Part shown: positions 25,233-35,940 of the stretch, piece by piece
Layout: each line of letters opens with the position of its first letter
Position numbering within the stretch: position 1 is the first letter of the stretch
Assembly: GCA_964649825.1 (NCBI GenBank)
Contig: CAZYQW010000090.1
Location: forward strand, 9,127 to 73,126
Length of the DNA stretch: 64,000 nt
Direction: 5' to 3'
Origin: CAZYQW01 sp964649825
GTDB taxonomy: Bacteria; Planctomycetota; B15-G4; JADJEK01
Made by a program: the position numbers and the translations under genes
The notes under the pieces: generated by a model
What the model saw: only the letters and a program-made list of their open reading frames with translations
Told to the model about the DNA's origin: nothing
Database searches by the model: none

Positions 25233-26609
25233 CTACTCCCGCGCCTTCCGCTTCAGGAACTGCCCTCGTCCCGCCTTCCCGACGAACTGGCCGTGCTCGA
25301 TGATCACCTCGCCGCGCGAGAGCACGGTCTCGGTCTTCCCCTTCACCGTGCGACCTTCGTACGGGTTGTAGTCGACGTTCATGTGGTGCGTCTTCGCGCT
25401 GATCGTCGTCTCGGCGTTGGGGTCGAAGACCACGATGTCGGCGTCGGAGCCGGGGGCGATCGTGCCCTTCCTCGGGAAGAGGCCGAAGATCTTCGCGGGC
25501 GACGTCGACGTCAGCTCGACCCAGCGGTTCACGGAGATACGACCCTGTGCCACGCCGCCGTCGTACGTCAAGCTCATGCGGGTCTCGATGCCGGGGGCGC
25601 CGTTCGGGATCTTCGAGAAGTCGTTCTTGCCGAGCTGCTTTCCCTCGTTGAAGCAGAACGGGCAATGGTCGGTCGAGATCGCTTGCAGGTTGCCGCCGCG
25701 GAGGCCGCGCCAGAGCAGGTGCTGCTTCTCTTTCGCTCGCAGCGGCGGGCTCATCACGTATTTCGCCCCCTCGAAGTTCGGCTCCTCGTAGTTGTCATAC
25801 GACAGGAACAGGTACTGGGGGCACGTCTCCGCATAGGCCGGCAACCCCTCGAGGCGGGCCTTCGCGACCTCGTCGAGCGCTTCGGCCGCCGAGAGGTGGA
25901 CGATGTAGACCGGTACGTCGGCGATCTGTGCGAGGCGGATGGCGCGGTGCGTCGCCTCCGCTTCGGCGATCGGCGGGCGCGTCAGCGCGTGGTATTTCGG
26001 CGCGACGTTCCCCTTCTTCAGCGCCTGCTCGACGAGGACGTCGATCACGAGGCCGTTCTCCGCGTGCATGCAGATGGTCGCACCAATCTCGCCCGAGCGC
26101 TGCATGGCGCGGAAGATGGAGCCGTCGTCCATGAAGAACACGCCGGGATACGCCATGAACAGCTTGAACGACGTCACCCCCTCGCGGACCATGTCCGCCA
26201 TCTCTGAGCCGAGCGGCTCGGTGTACTGCCGCATGATCATGTGGAAGCCGTAGTCGATCGCGGCCTTCCCCTCGGCTTTGCCCATCCACGTGTCGAACGC
26301 CTGGCGCAGCGTTCCGCCCGGTTCCTGGATCGCGAAGTCGACCACGCAGGTCGTCCCACCGTGCGCCGCCGCGATCGTCCCCGTCTCGAAGTCGTCGACC
26401 GAGAACGCGCCCCCGAACGGCATGTCGAGGTGCGTGTGGACGTCGATACCGCCGGGGATGACGAGGCGGCCGCCCGCGTCGATCACCTTCGCGCCGCTGG
26501 CCTCGAGGGACAGTCCGAGCGCCGCGACGGTCTCGCCATCGACGAGGACGTCGCCGATGAACGTCTCGGTGGCCGTCACGATCGTCCCGTTCTTGATGAG
26601 CGTCTTCAC
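25233..26609 (-). CDS. hydA: dihydropyrimidinase (D-hydantoinase family)
   Basis: This 458-residue amidohydrolase keeps all metal-site residues of dihydropyrimidinases: His58 and His60 (IDVHTHLD), Lys149 for carbamylation (TSFKLFMAYPG), His182 (CMHAENG), His238 (YIVHLS) and Asp314 (AISTDHCPF). It should open the ring of dihydrouracil or dihydrothymine to the N-carbamoyl amino acid in the cytoplasm. A GTG start is chosen because GGAGA lies upstream and the canonical KTLIKNGTIV strand begins there. It lies on the same strand as the PreA-like and beta-ureidopropionase genes but is separated from them by plus-strand genes. The length is normal for the family. Confidence 0.93.
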   Translation of the reverse strand: MKTLIKNGTIVTATETFIGDVLVDGETVAALGLSLEASGAKVIDAGGRLVIPGGIDVHTHLDMPFGGAFSVDDFETGTIAAAHGGTTCVVDFAIQEPGGTLRQAFDTWMGKAEGKAAIDYGFHMIMRQYTEPLGSEMADMVREGVTSFKLFMAYPGVFFMDDGSIFRAMQRSGEIGATICMHAENGLVIDVLVEQALKKGNVAPKYHALTRPPIAEAEATHRAIRLAQIADVPVYIVHLSAAEALDEVAKARLEGLPAYAETCPQYLFLSYDNYEEPNFEGAKYVMSPPLRAKEKQHLLWRGLRGGNLQAISTDHCPFCFNEGKQLGKNDFSKIPNGAPGIETRMSLTYDGGVAQGRISVNRWVELTSTSPAKIFGLFPRKGTIAPGSDADIVVFDPNAETTISAKTHHMNVDYNPYEGRTVKGKTETVLSRGEVIIEHGQFVGKAGRGQFLKRKARE

Positions 26610-27132
26610 TTGGTGTCTCCGGACCAGCGCGTCGATCGTCCGTCGTCGAGCGCGATCGTAGCCGCCGGCGGGCGACTGGACAACACGGCCCACGGCATCG
26701 GCTCGGAGCCGAGGCAACACCCGTTCGCGCTCCCGGCCGCGGCAGTTCCCAATATCGGTGGGAATCATTGGCGCGATTCACCTACGCGATTCACCGATCG
26801 GTTCATTGAGTTCCCAGTGGTCGACCCGACACGCGTCCGCGCCCGTGTCCAACGCACGTGAACGAGGCGCGCGCGTCCGATCAGGATGGACCCTGCATCG
26901 AACGTGCTCACTTCTTCGTGAGTCCCTCTCCGCGCCGTGCCTGGACGACGGGGGGGACGCGACGATAGAACGCTCCTCTGGCCCGATCCTCGAGACGGAG
27001 AAACGCCGACGTGCCTTCATCCATGAACCAGACCAAGAGATCGACCCTGCGGCCGACCATCCGAGCGCGCGCGGACGGGCTCTCCTCCGCGACCCGGGCG
27101 ACCCGGGCGACACCGACGCGGGAGGCCGCGCG
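26610..27132. other. intergenic region between dihydropyrimidinase and the DoxX-like gene
   Basis: This is a 523-base divergent gap. I see no recognisable coding sequence or RNA gene. A short direct repeat (CGATTCACC, twice) occurs near its left third. It should hold promoters for both flanking genes. Confidence 0.5.
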
Positions 27133-27549
27133 ATGAAACGCCACCTTCCCACGATCGCGGGCGCGTTGCTCGGTCTCCTGTTCGTTACGGTCGGACTGAT
27201 GGTCATCCTCGAACTCGGCCCGACGCCGCCGCCGCCCCCCGAGGGTTCGAAGGCCGCGCTGTTCTTCGGCGCCTTCGGCTCCTCGGGCTACATCACGTTC
27301 GTGAAGGTGTTCGAGGTTCTTGGCGGCGTGCTCGTCGCGTTCCCCCGGACCCGGAACCTCGGCCTGTTGGTCCTCGGCCCCATCATTCTCAACATCCTCG
27401 CCTTCCACGTCTTCATCACGGACGGCGCGGACCTCTTCTCGCCGATGGTCGTTCTCGTCTGTTTGCTCGCCGCGTTCCTGCTTTGGGTCGAACGGCGAGC
27501 GTTCGCGGGGTTGGTCCACCGCCGTTGCTCCGCGCCGAGCGAGGCGTGA
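27133..27549 (+). CDS. small DoxX-like integral membrane protein
   Basis: This 138-residue protein has about four hydrophobic segments (IAGALLGLLFVTVGLMVIL; a helix around FVKVFEVLGGVLVAF; LGLLVLGPIILNILAFHVFI; MVVLVCLLAAFLLWVE). It resembles the DoxX/DoxD-like small membrane proteins, whose function is generally unclear. The ATG is preceded by GGGAGGC. A proline run (residues about 31-36) links the first helix to the rest. Neighbours give no functional hint. Confidence 0.75.
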   Translation: MKRHLPTIAGALLGLLFVTVGLMVILELGPTPPPPPEGSKAALFFGAFGSSGYITFVKVFEVLGGVLVAFPRTRNLGLLVLGPIILNILAFHVFITDGADLFSPMVVLVCLLAAFLLWVERRAFAGLVHRRCSAPSEA

Positions 27550-27793
27550 CCGAGCAGGTTGTGTTTGTCCGGCGGTCCCTCCATCCTTGCGGCAGGGTGG
27601 TCCGCCGCGAACGGGAAGGTGCTCTTTGCGCGGGCCCTCAGTAGACTTGCCCGGGTGACCGGATTCATCCGAATCCGCGGGTTGCCGAAGGGCGTCGAGG
27701 TGTCGAGGCTCTTGTCGGTCTCAGGGCTCGCGAAAGGGTTCGATTCGTTCGAGTCCGCGAGGCGATCGCAGTCGTGACTGAGAGGAGGACGAA

Positions 27794-28276
27794 GTGCTCG
27801 ACGAACCCCAGATCGTGCGGATCGACGCGCAGCCGGCCGCGGTCATTCGGCTCACGATCCCGCGCGCCGACATCCAGAAAGTGATGGGGCCCGCGATCGG
27901 TGAGGTCATGTCCGCGATTGCCGCGCAGGGCATCCCTCCGGAAGGCCCCGTCTTCACGCACCACATGAGGATGGACTCCGCGACGTTCGACTTCGAGGTC
28001 GGCGTGGCCGTTGGCACCACGTTCTCCGCCACCGGACGCGTGAAGCCCGGCCAGCTTCCCGCCGGCACCGTGGTCCGCACCGTGTATCGCGGACCGTACG
28101 AAGGGCTTCACGCGGCGTGGGCCGAGTTCGAGGCATGGATCGCGGCGGAGGGGCATTCCGCCGCGCCGAACCTGTGGGAGCGATACGTGTCCGGCCCCGA
28201 GTCGAGCGCTGATCCGACCCAATGGCAAACGGAGCTCAATCGTCCATTGCTCGACAAGCACGGCGCGGGGACCTGA
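27794..28276 (+). CDS. GyrI-like (AraC effector-binding) small-molecule-binding domain protein
   Basis: This 160-residue stand-alone domain of the GyrI/SOUL-like effector-binding fold has the typical N-terminal PQIVRIDAQPAAVIRLTIP strand. GPVFTHHM, FDFEVGVAV, the GTVVRTVYRGPYEGLHAAWAEF helix region and the C-terminal LWERYVSGPESSADPTQWQTEL follow the family pattern. A strong ribosome site (GAGGAGG) sits just before the GTG start. Such proteins bind hydrophobic or cationic small molecules. There is no DNA-binding domain here, so it is not a regulator by itself. Confidence 0.85.
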   Translation: MLDEPQIVRIDAQPAAVIRLTIPRADIQKVMGPAIGEVMSAIAAQGIPPEGPVFTHHMRMDSATFDFEVGVAVGTTFSATGRVKPGQLPAGTVVRTVYRGPYEGLHAAWAEFEAWIAAEGHSAAPNLWERYVSGPESSADPTQWQTELNRPLLDKHGAGT

Positions 28277-28316
28277 GGATGCTGCTTCGTCGGGAGCGCT
28301 TCGTGGAGACTTGCCT

Positions 28317-29135
28317 GTGACCACCCCGACGCATCGAGGGCGTCTCGCCGGCACTGGCTGGGACCCTGGGCGTTACAGCAGATACTCCGATCACCGCCTG
28401 CGGCCGGCGCTCGACCTCATTGCGCGGGTCGATCTCGAGTCTCCGACGGTGATCTATGACCTCGGCTGTGGGACGGGGAACGTAACGCGGATCATCGTGG
28501 AGCGGTGGCCATCCGCGATCGTCCGCGGCGTCGACCACTCGCGCGAGATGCTCGAGCGCGCGGCTGCGGACTCGAGCGCGATCGAGTGGATCGAGGCCGA
28601 CGTGGCGGAGTGGGAACCAGCGGAACCGGCGCACCTGATCTACTCCAACGCGGTGCTGCATTGGGTCGAAGGGCACCGCGATCTCTTTCCCCGGCTCGTG
28701 GGGTGCCTTCGTCCGGGCGGAGTGCTGGCGGTGCAGATGCCGCTCAGTTGGGACGCCCCGTCGCACCGGCTCATGCGCGATACCTTGGCGAACGGGGGAG
28801 CGGGTGGGAGTGCGCTGGGCTCCGAGGAGCTGCGGCGGGCGATGGACCGTGACGGAGTGGAGGCGGCGACGACGTACTACGACCTCCTTTCCGCCTGCAC
28901 GCGGCGACTCGACGTTTGGACCACGGAGTACCTCCACGTCTTGGAGGGGACGGATCCCGTGCTCGCTTGGGTCGAGTCGACGGGGCTCCGGCCGATCCTG
29001 AACTCCCTCGACGAGGGCGAGCGCGAGCGCTTCCTCGACGTTTACTCGCGGCGGCTGCGCGAGGCGTATCCGCGGCGGAGAGACGGCCGGACGCTCTACC
29101 CCTTCCGGCGGCTGTTCCTCGTCGCCGCAACGTGA
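28317..29135 (+). CDS. tam: class I SAM-dependent methyltransferase, trans-aconitate 2-methyltransferase-like
   Basis: This 272-residue methyltransferase has the SAM-binding motif I VIYDLGCGTGNVTRI, acidic motif II (VRGVDHSREML) and ALH-type motif IYSNAVLHWVEGH. The N-terminal WDPGRYSRYSDHRLRPALDLI and central DVWTTEYLHVLEGTDPVLAWVESTGLRP are characteristic of Tam, which methylates trans-aconitate and related dicarboxylates. The GTG start has GGAG eight bases upstream; a TTG two codons earlier is too close to that site. It follows the GyrI-like gene by 40 bases and may be co-transcribed. Confidence 0.87.
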   Translation: MTTPTHRGRLAGTGWDPGRYSRYSDHRLRPALDLIARVDLESPTVIYDLGCGTGNVTRIIVERWPSAIVRGVDHSREMLERAAADSSAIEWIEADVAEWEPAEPAHLIYSNAVLHWVEGHRDLFPRLVGCLRPGGVLAVQMPLSWDAPSHRLMRDTLANGGAGGSALGSEELRRAMDRDGVEAATTYYDLLSACTRRLDVWTTEYLHVLEGTDPVLAWVESTGLRPILNSLDEGERERFLDVYSRRLREAYPRRRDGRTLYPFRRLFLVAAT

Positions 29136-29195
29136 CGGCGTCGTACCATAGGTCCGAACCGATCGACCGCGCTTCGACGCGAAGGAACCCGAGTC

Positions 29196-30152
29196 ATGAC
29201 GCCGACCCCGGAGCAGCCGTTCTCCGTCATCCTGGACGACGGCGAGCCGAACGAGCCGATCGAACGGTTCCTGCGGCGACGGCTTCGCGCCGATCCGCCG
29301 CGAGTCCGGAAGTTGCTTCGCCAGCGTCGCGTGACTCTCGCTCGAGACGGTGACGCGCGGGTGTTGAGCTTCGGCGACCGGCTCGTCGGGCCGGGCGTGC
29401 TGACGGTGGCGCGGCCGACCGGAACGAAGCCGCCGCCCGCGCCGAATCGCCGCATCCTGCTCCGCGTTCTGCACGAAGAGGACGAGTTCGCCGTCATCGA
29501 CAAGCCGCCGTGGCTGCCGATGCAGCCGGGTCCGTACCACGGAACCGACACGATGCAGAACGGTCTCGTCGCGCGGTATCCCGAGCTGGCCGGGCTCGGG
29601 CGCGACCGGAACTTCGGTCTCGTGCATCGGCTCGACCGCGAAACCTCGGGCGTGGTCGTGGTCGCACGCACGGCATCGTGCTATGCCGCGCTCGTCGAGC
29701 AGTTTCGGGAGCGCACCGTCGCCAAGCGGTACGTCGCGCTCGTCGACCTGCGGGAGCAGGGGCTCGAGGCGGCGGAGCTCGATCAGCCGATCGACGGCAA
29801 GGACGCGCACACGGTGGTGGAGTCGGTCGAGACGCGCGGCGACGTCGGCAGCGTCGTTCTCCACCCGTCGACGGGGCGGATGCATCAGATTCGCATCCAC
29901 CTCGCGTCGTGTGGAACGCCGATACTTCGGGATGACCGCTACGGGCACGGTGCGGATGACCTCACCGCCCGTCTCTATCTGAAGCGGCTCGCCCTCCATG
30001 CCGAGGAGTTCTCGTTCGACCATCCGACGACCGGCGAACGGCTCACGTTCCGGCGCGGGCTGCCGCGCGACCTGCGTCACGCGTGGAAACGGGCCGGCTG
30101 GGTCCTCGCTCCCGCCGAGGGCGCAGCCGAGGAACCGCGCGAGGACGAGTAG
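29196..30152 (+). CDS. RluA-family pseudouridine synthase
   Basis: This 318-residue enzyme of the RluA/RluD family has the catalytic loop VHRLDRETSGVVVVA with Asp147. Other family motifs are DEFAVIDKPPWLPMQPG, AKRYVALV and TGRMHQIRIHLAS. The N-terminal 80 residues include an S4-like segment (FLRRRLRADPPRVRKLLRQRRVTL). It should isomerise specific uridines in ribosomal or transfer RNA; the target site cannot be told from sequence. The start is the ATG before TPTPEQPFSVIL, 60 bases after the methyltransferase stop. Confidence 0.9.
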   Translation: MTPTPEQPFSVILDDGEPNEPIERFLRRRLRADPPRVRKLLRQRRVTLARDGDARVLSFGDRLVGPGVLTVARPTGTKPPPAPNRRILLRVLHEEDEFAVIDKPPWLPMQPGPYHGTDTMQNGLVARYPELAGLGRDRNFGLVHRLDRETSGVVVVARTASCYAALVEQFRERTVAKRYVALVDLREQGLEAAELDQPIDGKDAHTVVESVETRGDVGSVVLHPSTGRMHQIRIHLASCGTPILRDDRYGHGADDLTARLYLKRLALHAEEFSFDHPTTGERLTFRRGLPRDLRHAWKRAGWVLAPAEGAAEEPREDE

Positions 30153-30275
30153 TCGAGCCGGCGCCGCGGGGGATTGTCGCGTCGCCAGGCGAGCGGGTTC
30201 GACGGTCGTCGGGTAACCTGCGCGAGGTCCGGACCGTGCCCCACCTTCGCCGCTGTTTCTTGAAGGAACGTTCTT

Positions 30276-32042
30276 GTGCGACGCTCTCCCCTGCTCGTAC
30301 GGCCGCTCATCCTCCTTGTCTTCACCCTGTTCAGCGCATCGACGCTCGCCGGTGACGCGACCCTTGCTTTCGACGACGAGACGATCGCCCGACTGGGGGC
30401 GAACCCGCCGGCGACAAGCACCGCCGACAATGCCGAGCGGAGTCTTGCGTTCGGCGATCTCGACAACGACGGCGACGTCGACCTCGTCGTCGTTCGCAAA
30501 GGCGCGTACACGCTCGCCGCGCTTCCCAACGTGCTCTTCATGAACGAGGGCACGGCCGACGGTCACGCCATCGATGGCGTCCTGATCGACCGCACGCAGG
30601 CGTTGGCGAGCGGGTCGGACGTTCCCGCCGATCAAGGGTTCTCGACGCCGACGCGCGATCGAGACGTCGTCATCACGGACCTGGACCAGGACGGGTTCGC
30701 GGACGTCGTCACCGCAGTGGCATTCGGGTTGAACGAGGCGAAGCACCTGACCCACCCGCGCGTCTATCGCAACCTCGGAGCGAGCGGAGGCGCGTGGTCG
30801 GGTTTGCGATACGAGGACGCTCGTATTCCTCAGATGCACCCGAACGTCGGACCGCGCTTCGCGTCCGTCTCGGCCGGCGACGTGACGGGAGACGCCTTTC
30901 CCGACCTCTGGTTCACGGACTTCGACAAGTCCGAGTCTCCAGCGTCGAACGACGCGTCCGACTACGACAACCGGTTGCTCGTGAACGATGGGAACGCGTT
31001 CTTCACCGACGTGACGACTACGGCTTTGACGTTTCCGATGTACAACTCCGCGTACGGAGCGGCCGGCGCCATCGCGGACATGAACGGCGACGGCGCGAAC
31101 GACCTCGTCAAGCAGTCGTCGAACCTGAACCCTGTGCACATCGGCATCGCCTACAACGATCCGAGCCAAGTCGGCACGTTCAACCTCTTCAACGTCGTCT
31201 ACGCCTTCCCGATGAACGGCTACTACGTGTCGACGGGAGACCTGAACAACGACGGGCGCGTCGACCTGATCGTCACCGACAACAACACCGACCGCTACCT
31301 CTTGAACCAGGGGAACGACGTTCAGGGCCAGGCGACGTTCCAGTTGAAGACGTTTCCGGCGCTCGGCTTCGACTTCGGCGGCAACTCGTACGCGGTGGAT
31401 CTCGACGACGACGGGTTCAGAGACGTGCTGATCACCGACATGGACGTCGACGTGCCGGGCTGCTTCCGGCGCATGCACCTCTATCTCAACCGCGGCGACG
31501 TACCGGACGTGACGTTCGTCGAGGACGTCGAGTTCATCCCGATCGACATGCTGAACGGGACGCACGACGTCGCCGTGTTCGACCTCGACGGCGACGGGAA
31601 GAAGGATCTCGTCGTGCCGCGGTGCGCGACGACGGAGGTCTGGAGACAGCGGCCGTTCTCATCGTTCGGGAGTGGGTGCGCGGGCAGCGGAGGTTTCGTG
31701 CCGCGCCTCGATGTCACCGGCAGCCCGGCGATCGGGGGCCAGGTCAGGGTGACCCTGGACCAGGCGCTCGGCGGCGCGAGCGCGTTTTTCGTCGTCGGCC
31801 AGGGCTCGGCCGAGCTGTCGATGGGATTTGGATGCAGTCTCAACGTCGCGCCTCCGCTCGCGCCGATCGTCGGACCATTCGTCACGACGGGAGCCGGTGC
31901 CGGGAACGGACTTCTCACGGTTGCGACCACGATGCCCGCGACGTCCCCGTCGGGCGCGTTCGCCGTGCAGGCGTTCATCATCGATGCCGGCGCGGCGGGC
32001 GGATTCACCAACTCGAACGGGGTCTCGTTCACGATTCCGTGA
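30276..32042 (+). CDS. secreted VCBS/FG-GAP repeat protein with the shared C-terminal module
   Basis: This 588-residue exported protein has a signal peptide (LLVRPLILLVFTLFSASTLAG) and a GTG start with AAGGAA upstream. VCBS-type repeats with Asp-rich loops run through the body: FGDLDNDGDVDLVVV, ITDLDQDGFADVV, AGDVTGDAFPDLWF, IADMNGDGANDLV, TGDLNNDGRVDLIV, AVDLDDDGFRDVLI and VFDLDGDGKKDLVV, again seven. The C-terminal domain begins FGSGCAGSGGFVPRLDV and is the same module found after the FG-GAP propellers. It converges with the beta-ureidopropionase gene. Probable surface or extracellular protein; role unknown. Confidence 0.87.
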   Translation: MRRSPLLVRPLILLVFTLFSASTLAGDATLAFDDETIARLGANPPATSTADNAERSLAFGDLDNDGDVDLVVVRKGAYTLAALPNVLFMNEGTADGHAIDGVLIDRTQALASGSDVPADQGFSTPTRDRDVVITDLDQDGFADVVTAVAFGLNEAKHLTHPRVYRNLGASGGAWSGLRYEDARIPQMHPNVGPRFASVSAGDVTGDAFPDLWFTDFDKSESPASNDASDYDNRLLVNDGNAFFTDVTTTALTFPMYNSAYGAAGAIADMNGDGANDLVKQSSNLNPVHIGIAYNDPSQVGTFNLFNVVYAFPMNGYYVSTGDLNNDGRVDLIVTDNNTDRYLLNQGNDVQGQATFQLKTFPALGFDFGGNSYAVDLDDDGFRDVLITDMDVDVPGCFRRMHLYLNRGDVPDVTFVEDVEFIPIDMLNGTHDVAVFDLDGDGKKDLVVPRCATTEVWRQRPFSSFGSGCAGSGGFVPRLDVTGSPAIGGQVRVTLDQALGGASAFFVVGQGSAELSMGFGCSLNVAPPLAPIVGPFVTTGAGAGNGLLTVATTMPATSPSGAFAVQAFIIDAGAAGGFTNSNGVSFTIP

Positions 32043-32124
32043 CGCGCGCTGGAGTGCGGCACCGGATCGGTGAGGTCGTACGCGGCGGGCCCCGACCGGG
32101 CAGGGCCCCATGACATCGGCTGGA

Positions 32125-32997
32125 CTACGGCAGCAGATCGACAAGCTCGTCGTACGTCTCCGGGCGTCGGTCGCGATAGAACTGCCACACCCGCCGGACC
32201 TCCTCGATCATCTCGAGGTCCATTTCGGCGGTCAGCAGCTCGTCCTCGTCCTCCGACGCCTCGGCGAGGACGTTTCCGCGCGGATCGACGAAGTAGCTGC
32301 TGCCGTAGAACTTGCCGATGCCCCACGGCGCCTCCGTGCCGACGCGGTTGATGCAGCCCATGAAGTAGCCGTTCGCGACGGCGTGCGCGGGCTGCTCGAG
32401 CTTCCACAGGTACTGTGAAAGCCCGGCGACGGTGGCGGAGGGATTGAACACGATCTCGGCCCCGTTCAACCCGAGGATGCGCGCGCCCTCCGGGAAGTGG
32501 CGGTCATAGCAGATGTAGACGCCGACCCGGGCGTATCGCGTCTCGAAGACGGGATAGCCGAGATTGCCGGGCTTGAAGAAGTACTTCTCCCAGAAGCCCG
32601 ACGTGTGCGGGATGTGGTTCTTGCGGTACTTGCCGAGATAGGAGCCGTCCGCGTCGATCACCGCAGCAGTGTTGTAGTAGACGCCGGCCTGCTCGCGCTC
32701 GTACACCGGCACGACGATGACCATCTCGTGCTTCCTCGCGATCGGTCGCAGTGCCTCGGTCGTCGGGCCCGGCACCGCCTCGGCCGCGTCGTACCAGCGC
32801 GCGTCCTGGCTCGGGCAGAAGTAGGGACCGTTGAAGATCTCCTGCAGGCAGAGGAGTTGCACGCCCTGCTTCCCGGCCTCTTCGATCATCGGGAGGTGCT
32901 TCTCGAGCGCGGCGGCCTGGATCTCGGCCACCGCCCGGGTCTCGTCATTGATCGGGTTGCCGCACTGGATCAGTCCGCCCTTGACGATTCGCGCCAC
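32125..32997 (-). CDS. beta-ureidopropionase / N-carbamoyl amino acid amidohydrolase (nitrilase superfamily)
   Basis: This 290-residue carbon-nitrogen hydrolase has the full Glu-Lys-Cys triad: Glu53 (LCLQEIFNGPYF), Lys126 (KYRKNHIPH) and Cys163 (VGVYICYDRHFPEG). The FWEKYFFKPGN and GGYFMGCINRVG-like segments (ANGYFMGCINRVG here) are typical of enzymes that hydrolyse N-carbamoyl-beta-alanine. It should release beta-alanine or 3-aminoisobutyrate, CO2 and ammonia as the third step of reductive pyrimidine breakdown. A GTG start is chosen because GAGGAGG lies upstream and ARIVKGGLIQ is the usual N-terminus. Confidence 0.92.
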   Translation of the reverse strand: MARIVKGGLIQCGNPINDETRAVAEIQAAALEKHLPMIEEAGKQGVQLLCLQEIFNGPYFCPSQDARWYDAAEAVPGPTTEALRPIARKHEMVIVVPVYEREQAGVYYNTAAVIDADGSYLGKYRKNHIPHTSGFWEKYFFKPGNLGYPVFETRYARVGVYICYDRHFPEGARILGLNGAEIVFNPSATVAGLSQYLWKLEQPAHAVANGYFMGCINRVGTEAPWGIGKFYGSSYFVDPRGNVLAEASEDEDELLTAEMDLEMIEEVRRVWQFYRDRRPETYDELVDLLP

Positions 32998-33138
32998 GTC
33001 AGTGCCTCCTCGGTTCGTCGGTCTGGATCGTCGGTCTGAGGTCCGATTGTAGGAATCGCACCCGGCGTTCGGTCGTGCAGTCTCGCACGATCCCGCCGGC
33101 GGCCGCGCGACGAGGGTCGATCTCGCGTCGTTCGCTGA

Positions 33139-33342
33139 TTCGGCCCGGTCATCTGGGTCGGGGCCGGTTGGGTGTTCGGCAACTCGGTGCAGGTCAATGC
33201 ACAGGGGATGGCGACCGACTTCACGGCGATCCCGCTGACCGCGGCCACGATCGGCCTCACGTTCTACGTGCAATGGATGGTGGACGAGGGAAGCGGGCTC
33301 GCGTTCTCGGACGCGGCGACCTTCACGCCGTTCCAGTTCTGA
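33139..33342 (+). pseudogene. orphan C-terminal fragment of a secreted protein
   Basis: A 67-codon open stretch ending in TGA encodes FGPVIWVGAGWVFGNSV, then FTAIPLTAATIGLTFYVQWMV and SGLAFSDAATFTPFQF. The pattern (alternating hydrophobic strands, a bulky I(P) turn, then xxGLTFYxQWxxxD near the end) resembles the final strands of the C-terminal domains on other exported proteins here. There is no ATG or GTG with a ribosome site, no signal peptide, and a stop immediately upstream. I read it as the surviving 3' end of a gene whose front has been lost. Confidence 0.5.
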
Positions 33343-33402
33343 CGCCGGCCGACCCGTCCGGATCGGGCCGGATCGGGCCGACCGACCCGACGTCGATGAA
33401 GA

Positions 33403-33433
33403 GAGGGCCGCCCGCCTCGCGCCGGCGGCCCTC
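33403..33433. terminator. bidirectional terminator-like hairpin
   Basis: Perfect ten-base arms GAGGGCCGCC and GGCGGCCCTC flank an eleven-base loop. On the plus strand GTTCGTT follows. It sits between the 3' end of the orphan fragment and the 3' end of the leftward dehydrogenase gene, as a shared terminator would. Confidence 0.55.
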
Positions 33434-33456
33434 GTTCGTTGGCGAGGAACCCCGGC

Positions 33457-34902
<1,446 letters not shown>

Positions 34903-35071
34903 CGGAGCTCTCCGCCAGAGTGCGTTGTCGTCTGTTCTCGGATGCGATGGTAAACGGGTCCGTCGCCTCGAGAAAGGGGCGATCTCCGTCCGCGTGCGGA
35001 CCCTCGTCGCCGCGAGACCTGGGTCTTCGGAACGGCGAGGTAGAATGCGCGCGGTCTTCGGAGGAGGCACC

Positions 35072-35896
35072 ATGCGAACGATCCTTGCCATCGCAGTCAT
35101 GTTCGGATTCGCGGCGAGCTCCGCGGCGCAGCCTTGCGGCGCGGCCGGTCTGTCCGTGACGTTCACACCCGCTCATCCGAAGGTGGGTGAAGCGATCCAG
35201 ATCTCGCTCAAGAACACGACGAGCGCTTGCATCTACGCCCTGCCTGACTCGTGCGTCTATCGGTCCGTCCACCAGGTCGACTGCTCCGGCCAGGCGGTCG
35301 TCCCGTTCCGATGGTGCACGGCCGTCGGCCAGATCCTCGCGCCCGGCGCGTCGGCGGAGGACAAGTGGGACCAGAACGACTCGATCGGGAACCCCGTTCC
35401 GGCGGGAACGTACGCGTTCTCCATCGAGCTGAAGGACTCCACGGGCGGCACTCTCGTCACCCTCTGTCCGACGATCGACATCGGGGGCTGCGCGCCGCCG
35501 CCCGCGCAGTACGGCGCGCCGAGCCTCGGCAGCGGCGGACTGGCCCCGGCGTGGGCGGTGAACGGTGGACCCCAGATCGGAGACCCCGGCTACACGCTGC
35601 AGGTGAAGAACGCGCTCGGCGGCGCGGCCGCGTTGATCCTGGTCGGGGCGAGCCAGGCGAACGTTCCCTCGACGTGGGGGACGCTGCTCGTGGGAGCTCC
35701 GATGATCCAGCTCCCGGTGCCGTTGGGAGGCACTGTCGGCCAGGCCGGGGCCGGCACGGTGACGTTGACGTTCTCGATCCCGCCGGACGCCGCTCTGGTC
35801 GGGCTCGCCGCGCACCTCCAGACTCTGGTCGCGGATCCCCTCTCCTCCGGCGGAATCTCGCATACGCCGGGGCTGACGTTGACGATCTGCTCGTGA
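35072..35896 (+). CDS. secreted BsuPI-like protein with shared C-terminal module (paralogue 1)
   Basis: This 274-residue exported protein has a signal peptide (ILAIAVMFGFAASSAAQP) and a strong GGAGGAGG site seven bases before the ATG. Residues about 20-125 look like a small beta-sandwich of the BsuPI/intracellular-proteinase-inhibitor type: PKVGEAIQISLKNTTSA, a cysteine-containing middle, then KWDQNDSIGNPVPAGTYAF. Residues about 140-274 match the shared C-terminal module but without its front cysteines (YGAPSLGSGGLAPAWAV, KNALGGAAALILVG). A close paralogue lies 730 bases downstream on the same strand. Protease inhibition is a possibility by fold only. Confidence 0.8.
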   Translation: MRTILAIAVMFGFAASSAAQPCGAAGLSVTFTPAHPKVGEAIQISLKNTTSACIYALPDSCVYRSVHQVDCSGQAVVPFRWCTAVGQILAPGASAEDKWDQNDSIGNPVPAGTYAFSIELKDSTGGTLVTLCPTIDIGGCAPPPAQYGAPSLGSGGLAPAWAVNGGPQIGDPGYTLQVKNALGGAAALILVGASQANVPSTWGTLLVGAPMIQLPVPLGGTVGQAGAGTVTLTFSIPPDAALVGLAAHLQTLVADPLSSGGISHTPGLTLTICS

Positions 35897-35940
35897 GCGG
35901 CGCTGGCTGGCGCTCGGACCGCGGCGCGCTCGCCCGGCGA

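Larger units (their letters stand above)
32998..33456. other. gap between beta-ureidopropionase and the semialdehyde dehydrogenase
   Basis: No intact gene is present. It contains the promoter side of the beta-ureidopropionase gene, an orphan C-terminal gene fragment on the plus strand and a strong hairpin, both listed separately. A 10-base direct repeat (GGATCGGGCC, twice) also occurs. Confidence 0.55.

Noticed and set aside
27559..27777. 72-codon frame between the DoxX-like and GyrI-like genes
   Set aside because: No ribosome site and no recognisable sequence.
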